The position numbers and the translations under genes are program-made. A DNA stretch of 7,805 nt, taken from NCBI GenBank assembly GCA_903944555.1, contig CAJASG010000576.1, forward strand, positions 1 to 7,805, given 5' to 3'. Every line of letters begins with the position of its first letter. Positions within the stretch are counted from its first letter, which is position 1. Source of the DNA: an uncultured beta proteobacterium (GTDB taxonomy: Bacteria > Pseudomonadota > Gammaproteobacteria > Burkholderiales > Burkholderiaceae_C). Shown one piece after another: positions 1 through 5,149 of the stretch. Under the pieces are notes generated by a model. It made no database searches, was not told where the DNA came from, and was given only the letters and a program-made list of their open reading frames with translations.

Positions 1-53
1 ACAATTGTTTCGAAATTGTTTAGCCTGACCAGCAATTTGCGCAAGAACGTCAT
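1..53 (-). CDS. TRAP transporter small membrane subunit (DctQ-type), 5' end only
   Basis: An ATG at 51-53 on the minus strand opens a frame that stays open to the left edge, giving MTFLRKLLVRLNNFETIV. It is preceded by a good Shine-Dalgarno (TTGAGG) with GAGG 8 nt before the ATG. The short basic, amphipathic start fits the cytoplasmic N-terminus of a DctQ-type subunit just before its first membrane helix, and dctQ is the usual gene after dctP. The gene lies on the same strand as dctP, 118 bp downstream of its stop. The identity therefore rests mainly on position: 18 codons cannot prove a family. In known taurine TRAP systems (TauKLM) this would be tauL. The rest of the gene and the large DctM subunit lie outside the window. 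Confidence 0.55.
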   Translation of the reverse strand, partial: MTFLRKLLVRLNNFETI

Positions 54-77
54 GGCGTGTACCTCAATAAGTGTGTC

Positions 78-108
78 GCCCGCGTGCCAGAGCAGGCACT
101 GCGCGGGC
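78..108 (-). other. Stem-loop between dctP and dctQ
   Basis: GCCCGCG (78-84) pairs exactly with CGCGGGC (102-108). The stem continues with TGCC (85-88) against GGCA (95-98), leaving a 3-nt bulge (99-101) and a 6-nt loop. There is no T-run on either side, so it does not look like an intrinsic terminator. In the minus-strand transcript it would sit about 25 nt before the start codon of the dctQ-like gene, next to its ribosome binding site. It could protect the upstream mRNA from 3' decay or affect translation of dctQ. The structure is clear in sequence; the role is a guess. Confidence 0.45.
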
Positions 109-130
109 AGACGATAGCAACAAAATTTCA

Positions 131-158
131 ATAAAAGAGGCCACCATGCGGTGGCCTC
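131..158 (-). terminator. Rho-independent terminator or attenuator after dctP
   Basis: A perfect 9-bp stem (GAGGCCACC 137-145 with GGTGGCCTC 150-158) with a 4-nt loop starts 13 nt beyond the dctP stop codon. On the minus strand it is followed directly by TTTTAT. This is a classical intrinsic terminator. Because a dctQ-like start follows 80 bp further on, it probably acts as a partial terminator, so that far more binding protein than membrane subunit is made, an arrangement common in binding-protein transport operons. Confidence 0.75.
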
Positions 159-171
159 ATCTGTCAGTCGA

Positions 172-1167
172 TCAACGGCCCAGTGTTTTCAGGACTTTGT
201 CGAGCTTGTCCTTACCGCCGATACTGTCGTAGAACTTAGGCCAGACGGAAGTGGTGGCCTTGGAAATCCACTCTTTTTCGCCATCAGCGGGGTCGGTGAT
301 TTGCATGCCCTTGGCGGTCAATTCCTTCTTGATCTTGCCTTCGGTTTCCGCCAGCCACTTGTAGCTGTGCTCGGTAGCTTCAGCGCCAGCATCCAAGATT
401 GCTTTCTGCACATCGGCCGGCTGTTTCTTGAAAGTGGATTCGCCCACGATGATGGGTTCCAGAGAGAACACATAGCGGATGTTGGTAATGTACTTCTGTA
501 CCTCGTTGAACTTCATTGAGTGCACTGTTATGTAGGGGTTGTCCTGGCCATCGACCACGCCCTGTTGTAGCGCGGTGAAGGTCTCGGACCAAGCCATGGG
601 CGTGGGATTGATGCCCCAAGCCTGGTAGGACGCAATCATGATTTCGTTCTTGGGTACGCGAATTTTCAGGCTGTTCAAGTCAGCCAATGTTTTGACGGGC
701 TTCTTGGAGTTGGTCAGCACGCGAAAGCCTGTGAAGGTCCAGCCCACGATGCGCACACCTGCGTCCCGAACGGTGTTAGCGGTGAGCTCCTTGCCAATGT
801 CGCCAGTCACAAGCTTCTTGGCCTCTTCTGCGCTTTGAATCACATAAGGCAACGTGAGCACGCCCACTGAGGGCGAAAACGGCGTGATGTTGTTGACGGC
901 CAGGACCGAGAAATCCAGGGTGCCCATCGAGGCGCTGTTGATCGTGGTCTCTTCGCTGCCCAGTTGGCCGTTGGGGAACAAGTCAATTTTGTGTTTGCCC
1001 GAAGTCTTGGCTTCAAAAGACGACTTGAACTTGGTGGCCATTTCCCATTGGGCGCTGCCCTGGGCGTCACCCACTGCAACTTTGAAGGTGGTGGCCAGCG
1101 CGCTGCCTCCGATGAAAAAGGAAGAGGCTGCGAGCAGCGTTACTAGGGTGGTGGTTTTGAATTTCAT
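172..1167 (-). CDS. dctP: TRAP transporter solute-binding protein, DctP family (probable taurine/sulfonate binder, TauK-like)
   Basis: This 331-residue protein is the periplasmic binding component of a tripartite ATP-independent (TRAP) secondary transporter. A signal peptide is visible at residues 1-25: basic MKFK, a hydrophobic core, then ALA just before TTFKVAVGD. The mature part follows the DctP pattern: LFPNGQLGSE (63-72), the TGFRVLTN segment (146-153), LKIRVPKN (167-174) with R170 at the position of the Arg that binds the acidic group of the ligand, and VVDGQDNPY (204-212). Length is normal for the family. The start has a modest GAGAGA ribosome site about 6 nt upstream. It follows tauX on the same strand after 127 bp and precedes a dctQ-like gene. 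The ligand is inferred from context: taurine is most likely, but isethionate or another sulfonate is possible, since TRAP sequence alone does not reveal the substrate. Confidence 0.93.
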   Translation of the reverse strand: MKFKTTTLVTLLAASSFFIGGSALATTFKVAVGDAQGSAQWEMATKFKSSFEAKTSGKHKIDLFPNGQLGSEETTINSASMGTLDFSVLAVNNITPFSPSVGVLTLPYVIQSAEEAKKLVTGDIGKELTANTVRDAGVRIVGWTFTGFRVLTNSKKPVKTLADLNSLKIRVPKNEIMIASYQAWGINPTPMAWSETFTALQQGVVDGQDNPYITVHSMKFNEVQKYITNIRYVFSLEPIIVGESTFKKQPADVQKAILDAGAEATEHSYKWLAETEGKIKKELTAKGMQITDPADGEKEWISKATTSVWPKFYDSIGGKDKLDKVLKTLGR

Positions 1168-1294
1168 GGATGTCTCTCGGGTTGGTTAACAAAAAAACGT
1201 GCTGACTTTGTGGTCAGTCTTAGAAGTTGGCAGGAAAAAAAATCAGTGTTCCCGCGTGGCCGGATCGGGATTCACAGGGAAAAAAGCAGTCGGG
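1168..1294 (-). promoter_or_regulatory. tauX-dctP intergenic region with three A/T tracts
   Basis: The 127-bp gap between tauX and dctP holds three runs of A on the plus strand (T on the coding strand) at 1280-1285, 1234-1241 and 1191-1197, with centres about 44 bp apart. A short inverted repeat CTGAC/GTCAG (1202-1206 and 1213-1217) precedes the last run on the minus strand, separated from it by 4 nt. This could be a weak terminator for tauX or a region supporting a separate dctP promoter. The 5-bp stem is too weak for a firm terminator call, and I could not identify convincing -35/-10 boxes. Confidence 0.25.
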
Positions 1295-1693
1295 TCAGGC
1301 ACCAACCAGCGACGGGCGATTCTTGCGAAATGCGTTCTTGACCAAAATCTTGCCGTCCTTGAATGTGAATACATCGACCATACGCGCCTCAATGCGTGAT
1401 CCATCGGCGTTAGTACCCTTAAAGGTACTTTCCGACACACCCCGATCGCCGGCCACGAAGTGGTCGCCATCAAGCCAGGCGGCGTCGGGGAAGCTGGTCC
1501 ATGCAGCCTTGAAGCCGTCACTTACTTCGGTGTGGCCAGTAAAGGTACGGCCCAGTAAATCCGGACCGGCCACTGCGTGAAACAGGCAATCCTTATGCAT
1601 GAAAGCCATCAAGGCATTCAGGTCATGGCGATTCCAAGCATCTGCAAACGCGGCCAGCGTCTGCGGGTTGATGGTGTCGTGTTGGTCGGTCAT
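1295..1693 (-). CDS. tauX: Taurine dehydrogenase small subunit-type protein (TauX), SnoaL/NTF2-like fold
   Basis: This 132-residue soluble protein is of the SnoaL-like/nuclear transport factor 2 family. Typical segments are the N-terminal helix FADAWNRHDLNALMAFM (16-32), CLFHAVAGP (36-44), GRTFTGHTEV (48-57), FKAAWTSFPDAAW (61-73) and the last strands VDVFTFKDGKI (106-116). Proteins of this type are annotated as TauX, the small subunit of cytochrome c-coupled taurine dehydrogenase, and the presence of tauY next door and xsc-pta nearby supports that name. Its exact role (structural, or substrate positioning) is not visible; no redox cofactor motif is present. The ATG at 1691-1693 was chosen over an upstream in-frame ATG at 1739-1741 because AAGGAG lies 5 nt before it. 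The gene is divergent from tauY. A plain SnoaL-family protein of other function remains possible. Confidence 0.8.
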   Translation of the reverse strand: MTDQHDTINPQTLAAFADAWNRHDLNALMAFMHKDCLFHAVAGPDLLGRTFTGHTEVSDGFKAAWTSFPDAAWLDGDHFVAGDRGVSESTFKGTNADGSRIEARMVDVFTFKDGKILVKNAFRKNRPSLVGA

Positions 1694-1830
1694 CTTGACT
1701 CCTTTAGTTTCTATCAAATTCGAGCAAACCGCCAATCGCATTTACCCGTTGGTATTGCGCTGGGTTTGCCGACAGGTTGTATTGTTTGATCCGAATGGCT
1801 TAGGCATGTAGAACCAGCACCCGCCAATCG

Positions 1831-1924
1831 CTAGGGCCAACTATTCGGGTAAACCCTTTTAATAGGCATTTCTTGTCAAACTGTCCGATGGTTGGCCCCA
1901 TGGAATGACCCCATCTGGTCCTAA
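1831..1924 (+). promoter_or_regulatory. Candidate TauR (MocR/GntR-type) operator cluster
   Basis: CTGGTCCTAA at 1915-1924 matches the motif CTGGACYTAA, recalled from work on TauR of Rhodobacter capsulatus, at 9 of 10 positions. A weaker copy TTGGCCCCAT (1892-1901, 6/10) lies 23 bp upstream in the same direction, about two helical turns away. A third copy on the other strand, TTGGCCCTAG (complement of 1831-1840, 7/10), lies further upstream. MocR-type activators such as GabR and PdxR bind spaced direct repeats, in some cases with an inverted third site, so the geometry fits. The position just upstream of a possible tauY -10 box fits activation by taurine. No tauR gene is in the window. Confidence 0.45.
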
Positions 1925-1994
1925 CCAAACAAGGGCACTCCTCACTATGCTCGGTTCGGGTGAGTTCCATTGGACGTGTTTTCTGGGACTCGCA

Positions 1995-2031
1995 GGCTGT
2001 TGAGCGCTCCGTGCTGATCGACAGCCCTTTT
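1995..2031 (+). terminator. Terminator-like hairpin in the tauY leader
   Basis: GGCTGTTGA (1995-2003) pairs with TCGACAGCC (2018-2026) over 9 bp including one G-U pair, with possible further pairing inside the loop (GCGC 2004-2007 with GTGC 2011-2014). It is followed by CTTTT (2027-2031) and lies about 37 nt upstream of the tauY start codon. It may be a leader attenuator or a 5' mRNA-stabilising structure. The T-run is short, so termination strength is doubtful. Confidence 0.35.
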
Positions 2032-2062
2032 GCCCAAACCAAACAAAATCTGGAGACCATTC

Positions 2063-3487
2063 ATGACTTCGTTGCCCATTGGCGGTCGCGTATTGCGACC
2101 CTACGAACCCACCTACGACCCGCTGGTGGACGCGTCCCCAGGTCACGGCACCGGCTATGCCCCCACCTACTGGGTCGCCTCAGCTGGCAGCCCGCCACCC
2201 GACGACGGTCCGATTCGAACTGACATTGATGCTGATGTGGTGGTGATCGGATCCGGCTCCACCGGCATGTCCACCGCCTTGTACCTGGCGCGTGAGCACG
2301 GTATTGTGGCCACCGTGCTTGAAGCGGCCCAGACTTCATGGGGCTGCTCCAGCCGCAGCGGCGGCCAGGGGCAGAACGCCAATGGCCGACTCAGCCGCTC
2401 GCAGTGGATTGAGCGCTGGGGCATGGACGTGGCAAAACGGCTAGACACCGAGATCCGAACTGGTTTCGAAAATTTCCGCGAGCTCACCAAGGAAATCGAA
2501 TGCGAAGCCTACGACGGTGGGCATCTTTACATGGCGCACCGTCCGAAAAAGCTCGACTACTTGCGCGAGATGACCCGCGTGCGCAACGAAGTGTTCGGCT
2601 ATCACACGCGTTTGCTCACGCCGGAGGAGGTGCGTGAACAGCACTGTGACGAGCGCGAGCACCTGGGCGCGATGTACGAAGAAGAGGGCATAGGTATTCA
2701 CCCGCTGAAATTCACGTTTGGACTGATTCGCAAGGCCCGCGAGTTGGGGGTGAAAGTACACCCCGCCAGCCCAGTGCAAGGCTGGAAGACCGTCAACGGC
2801 GTACACCACCTAGAAACGCCCGGCGGTGTCGTGCGCGCCAAACGCGTAGTTGTTTGCACCGGCGGGTACACCGGGCAGAACCTCACGCCTGTCTTAAAAA
2901 ACAAAATCCTGCCCATCCTGTCCAACTCGGTGGTCACGCGCCCGCTGACCGACGCCGAGATGGTGGCTTGCAACTTTAAGTCCAAGACCTTTATGACAGA
3001 TACGCGCACCCTGCGCTTTTACTACCGTTTGCTTGAAGGCAATCGCCTGCAATTAGGCAGCCGCAGCTCGATCACGGGTGCCGACGCACAAGACCCGATT
3101 CACTTGAAATTACTCACCGACGCAATTGCACGGAAGTTCCCGCCGCTGGCGGGCATCCAGATCGACCATTCCTGGTGGGGTTGGGTTGATGTGAGTCACG
3201 ACATGATGCCCCGCATCACCCGCCCGGACCCGAAGGAGACCGTATGGCACGCGCTGGGCTACGGTGGCAATGGTGTCGCATCTTCCACCTGGGCAGGCAA
3301 GCGCATTGCCGAGCGGGTGGCGGGCAAAGATGCCGGCCGAGAGGTGTTCAACCTGCCGATCTACAACTCGCCGCTCGAATACCCTAATGTCTTGAATATG
3401 GTGCGTTCAGAAGCTTTCGCGCCCTTCCGCCGTTTCGGCCAGTTTTTTCTGTACAAGTGGTACTGGCTGCGCGACGAGAAGATCTAA
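2063..3487 (+). CDS. tauY: Taurine dehydrogenase large subunit (TauY), FAD-dependent DAO-family oxidoreductase
   Basis: A 474-residue flavoprotein of the D-amino-acid oxidase/glycine oxidase superfamily. The N-terminal FAD-binding Rossmann motif is VVVIGSGSTG (59-68), with an acidic residue at the end of strand 2 (VLEA, E87) for the ADP ribose. SSRSGGQGQN (96-105) is the usual flavin-contact segment. A second FAD strand is RVVVCTGGYTG (261-271), and the C-terminal DAO motif is HALGYGGNG...AGKRIAE (396-416). A roughly 50-residue N-terminal extension rich in Pro and Gly precedes the Rossmann fold. There is no signal peptide or membrane helix, so the protein is probably cytoplasmic. The expected reaction is oxidative deamination of taurine to sulfoacetaldehyde and ammonia, with electrons passed to cytochrome c. 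The ATG at 2063 has GGAG 7 nt upstream and was preferred to an in-frame ATG 33 nt earlier. The TauY name depends on neighbours tauX, xsc and pta; a related amine oxidase is the alternative. Confidence 0.85.
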   Translation: MTSLPIGGRVLRPYEPTYDPLVDASPGHGTGYAPTYWVASAGSPPPDDGPIRTDIDADVVVIGSGSTGMSTALYLAREHGIVATVLEAAQTSWGCSSRSGGQGQNANGRLSRSQWIERWGMDVAKRLDTEIRTGFENFRELTKEIECEAYDGGHLYMAHRPKKLDYLREMTRVRNEVFGYHTRLLTPEEVREQHCDEREHLGAMYEEEGIGIHPLKFTFGLIRKARELGVKVHPASPVQGWKTVNGVHHLETPGGVVRAKRVVVCTGGYTGQNLTPVLKNKILPILSNSVVTRPLTDAEMVACNFKSKTFMTDTRTLRFYYRLLEGNRLQLGSRSSITGADAQDPIHLKLLTDAIARKFPPLAGIQIDHSWWGWVDVSHDMMPRITRPDPKETVWHALGYGGNGVASSTWAGKRIAERVAGKDAGREVFNLPIYNSPLEYPNVLNMVRSEAFAPFRRFGQFFLYKWYWLRDEKI

Positions 3488-3551
3488 GGGACAACCCACA
3501 AAACGCTCCCTCAACATTTTTGCACCTGCTTTTTTCGATAGGAAATCTTCC

Positions 3552-3905
3552 ATGGCCATAAAACGAGTTGTCACCCAATTCGGCATGGGAACTTCGATTC
3601 GCAGCCGCAATTACACAGAGGCAGCCGCCCGCGCCATACGAGATGCTTTGTGGCACAACTCGCTGAACGTGGCAGATGCATTCGGGTTTCCCAGGGAGGC
3701 CATGATCATCAATGTAGAGATCGGTGTTCAACGACCTAATGAGGTGGATGCCGATACGTTGTTGACGATTTTCCCGTATGGACAGCCATCGGTGAAAGTG
3801 GTTAAGGGTGGCCTGGATATTCCGCGCCGGGAGAAAGAGGGCTGGAGCGTCATCGCCAATGCGGCGATCATGGTGTCGTTCGACATGGAGAGTGGTCATG
3901 ACTGA
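3552..3905 (+). CDS. Lin0512 family protein, copy A (function unknown)
   Basis: This 117-residue soluble protein matches the uncharacterised Lin0512 family by its conserved features: FGMGTSIRSRNYTEAAARA (10-28), DALWHNSL (31-38), IGVQRPNEVD (57-66), KGGLDIP (85-91) and a closing ANAAIMV (102-108). The alternating strands and one long helix suggest a small alpha/beta fold. It begins 64 bp after tauY on the same strand with AGGA 8 nt before the ATG, so it is probably in the tauY operon. Its stop codon overlaps the start of copy B by 8 bp. By hand count it is identical to copy B at about 41 of the first 110 positions without any gap, so the pair arose by duplication. No catalytic motif that I can name is present. 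Its operon position suggests a job with the taurine dehydrogenase or with sulfoacetaldehyde handling. Confidence 0.85.
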   Translation: MAIKRVVTQFGMGTSIRSRNYTEAAARAIRDALWHNSLNVADAFGFPREAMIINVEIGVQRPNEVDADTLLTIFPYGQPSVKVVKGGLDIPRREKEGWSVIANAAIMVSFDMESGHD

Positions 3906-4281
3906 AAGACGCATCATTCTCGAAATGGGCACGGGTAACGATCTGTATGGCGGTGACTACACCAAGGCCGCCTGCAGAGCGGTGCACGATGCACTGCACC
4001 ACTCATCCATAGTGCTGTTCAAATCACTGGGCTATGACCACCGGGACATGCGCGTGCAAGTCACCATTGGGGTGCAGAAACCCGAGGAGGTAGACCTCAC
4101 CATCGTTGCAGCGGAACTGCCACGTGGGCGTGCCGAGGTCACTGCCGTTCATGGGGGGCTTGATGTCAACGATGACGAGCAAGGTACCACCCATGTCATA
4201 GCCACAGCAGCGATCGAAGCTTTTTTGCCGATCGAGCACGGACGTTGGCGGCTCAGCGAAGTGACAAGGCGTATCGTTTAG
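3898..4281 (+). CDS. Lin0512 family protein, copy B (function unknown)
   Basis: This 127-residue protein is a paralogue of copy A. It shares LEMGTGNDLYGGDYTKAACRA-like N-terminal spacing (starting at residue 8), DALHHSSI (31-38), IGVQKPEEVD (57-66), HGGLDV (85-90) and ATAAIEAF (102-109), then adds a 17-residue C-terminal tail (about 111-127) that is rich in basic residues and absent from copy A. The chosen ATG (3898-3900) lies inside the end of copy A (ATGACTGA overlap) and has GGAG 7 nt upstream; the frame is open further upstream, but that part only reads copy A in another frame. The tight overlap implies translational coupling and roughly equal production, as expected if the two proteins form a heteromer. 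The last gene of the plus-strand operon, it converges on tauE. Function unknown. Confidence 0.85.
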   Translation: MTERRIILEMGTGNDLYGGDYTKAACRAVHDALHHSSIVLFKSLGYDHRDMRVQVTIGVQKPEEVDLTIVAAELPRGRAEVTAVHGGLDVNDDEQGTTHVIATAAIEAFLPIEHGRWRLSEVTRRIV

Positions 4282-4293
4282 CAACTTGCACTC

Positions 4294-4319
4294 CGGGCAG
4301 GATTAGCGGCCTGAGCCCG
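4294..4319. terminator. Hairpin between convergent operons
   Basis: CGGGCAGG (4294-4301) pairs with CCT (4310-4312) and GCCCG (4315-4319), with a 2-nt bulge (4313-4314) and an 8-nt loop. It lies in the 39-bp gap between the stop codons of Lin0512 copy B and tauE, where a bidirectional terminator would be expected. Neither side has a T-run, so intrinsic termination is uncertain; it may instead block RNA decay or act with Rho. Confidence 0.35.
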
Positions 4320-4320
4320 A

Positions 4321-5082
4321 CTACCAGGCGGTTGCAATTAAGCTCACACCGGCCATTAGCAAAAGGCCAGCGGCTACACGCGACACCGCCTTAGTCGAGA
4401 GCTTCAGCGGGTAACGCCGGTTACCACGCGCAACCCCGAACAGTAACGGCACAGCCAGCACGGCATAGACGGCCGAGGCCAGTGTGAATTGCCCAGTGAT
4501 TAACACGATCACCAACCGTACTATCTGGCTCAGACCAAACATCACCAGCAGTGCTTGACGGATCACTAGTAGACTCAACGGTTGGCGGTAGAGCTTGTAG
4601 ACCAAGGGTGGGCCTGCAGTGGAAAACAGGCCGCCCATCAGGCCAGCGAGCACGCCGGTGAGTGCAAAGGACCCGGGCGGATCGATCTGGCTTTTGGGTT
4701 CAAACCGCATCACCAGCAATCCGGCCGATCCCACCACTGAAAATCCTAGCGCGATCTTCAGTAGGTACAGCGCGCTGTCGCTAAGCCAGAACAGCAGCGC
4801 GAGTCCCGCAACCACACCCGCCAGACTGGGCCAGATGGCCGGCCTGATCACGCGCCAATCGTCGGTGAGCGGGTATTCTCGGAAATAGATGAAGGCCTGG
4901 CTCAATGTAATGAGGGTCACAGCATTGGCTGCGACCTCCATCGGGATTAGGTCGAACACGCCGACCAGCGCCAAGAAGATCAACCCAAAAGCAAAACCGG
5001 TCAGGTTCTGCACATATGCCGCCAAGGCGATGCACAGCAACACCCAGCAGGTATTGAAAGTGATGAGTGTTACCAGCGACAT
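4321..5082 (-). CDS. tauE: TauE/SafE family sulfite exporter
   Basis: A 253-residue, very hydrophobic inner-membrane protein with about eight predicted helices arranged as two repeats: helices near 4-22, 28-47, 51-66, 82-100, 106-124, then 137-158, 170-195 and 198-216, with a last helix near 232-250. The signature NLTGFAFGLIF (26-36) of the first half and LAGLMGGLFSTAGPPLV (145-161) of the second half are the two TauE/SafE half-motifs. Members export sulfite, sulfoacetate or related organosulfur anions. Placed after xsc-pta, it is expected to remove the toxic sulfite released by Xsc. Its ATG is the first possible one after an in-frame TAG 12 bp upstream and has no clear Shine-Dalgarno sequence, so translation may be weak or depend on upstream coupling. 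It follows the YeiH-type gene after 67 bp and ends the operon. Confidence 0.88.
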   Translation of the reverse strand: MSLVTLITFNTCWVLLCIALAAYVQNLTGFAFGLIFLALVGVFDLIPMEVAANAVTLITLSQAFIYFREYPLTDDWRVIRPAIWPSLAGVVAGLALLFWLSDSALYLLKIALGFSVVGSAGLLVMRFEPKSQIDPPGSFALTGVLAGLMGGLFSTAGPPLVYKLYRQPLSLLVIRQALLVMFGLSQIVRLVIVLITGQFTLASAVYAVLAVPLLFGVARGNRRYPLKLSTKAVSRVAAGLLLMAGVSLIATAW

Positions 5083-5112
5083 GGGGCAGAGCTACGTTTC
5101 AGACAGGTGGAG

Positions 5113-5130
5113 ACCGTATTGGACTACGGT
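5113..5130 (-). other. Intercistronic stem-loop between the YeiH-type gene and tauE
   Basis: ACCGTA (5113-5118) and TACGGT (5125-5130) are a perfect 6-bp inverted repeat around a 6-nt loop in the 67-bp gap. No T-run follows on the minus strand. It could be a processing or stability element; its distance (30 nt) from the tauE ATG, which lacks a ribosome site, makes an effect on translation possible. Confidence 0.3.
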
Positions 5131-5149
5131 ACCAGAACCCGCCGATCCG

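Larger units (their letters stand above)
1694..2062. promoter_or_regulatory. Divergent tauX / tauY control region
   Basis: This 369-bp stretch between two divergent start codons has no credible gene; open frames through it lack ribosome sites and family features. It contains a TauR-like box at 1915-1924, similar half-sites at 1892-1901 and (inverted) 1831-1840, an 8-bp perfect inverted repeat GGGCCAAC/GTTGGCCC (1834-1841 and 1891-1898), an 11-bp exact direct repeat CCGCCAATCGC (1729-1739 and 1821-1831), and a leader hairpin at 1995-2026. A possible tauY -10 box is TATGCT (1946-1951), which would put the -35 region on the end of the TauR-like box. No convincing tauX promoter could be chosen. 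Confidence 0.6.

Noticed and set aside
1..19. Inverted repeat ACAATT/AATTGT with a 7-nt loop at the left edge
   Set aside because: It falls inside the dctQ-like coding frame, is only 6 bp and AT-rich, and is expected by chance.
151..519. 122-residue plus-strand frame antisense to dctP
   Set aside because: It starts inside the dctP terminator and is a reverse-strand shadow of the clearly coding dctP frame.
1694..1741. Upstream ATG extending TauX by 16 residues
   Set aside because: The extension runs through the strong AAGGAG site that serves the ATG at 1691-1693 and does not look like the family N-terminus.
2030..2062. Upstream ATG extending TauY by 11 residues
   Set aside because: The ATG at 2063 has GGAG at proper distance; the 2030 ATG lies directly after the leader hairpin T-run and has no ribosome site.
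1800..2223. Open frames of 86-95 residues on either strand through the divergent control region
   Set aside because: No ribosome sites, odd composition and no recognisable family; they cross the regulatory boxes and the tauY start.
3898..3905. Possible programmed frameshift fusing the two Lin0512 proteins
   Set aside because: There is no slippery sequence; each gene has its own ribosome site and full-length family boundaries, so simple overlapping genes explain the layout.
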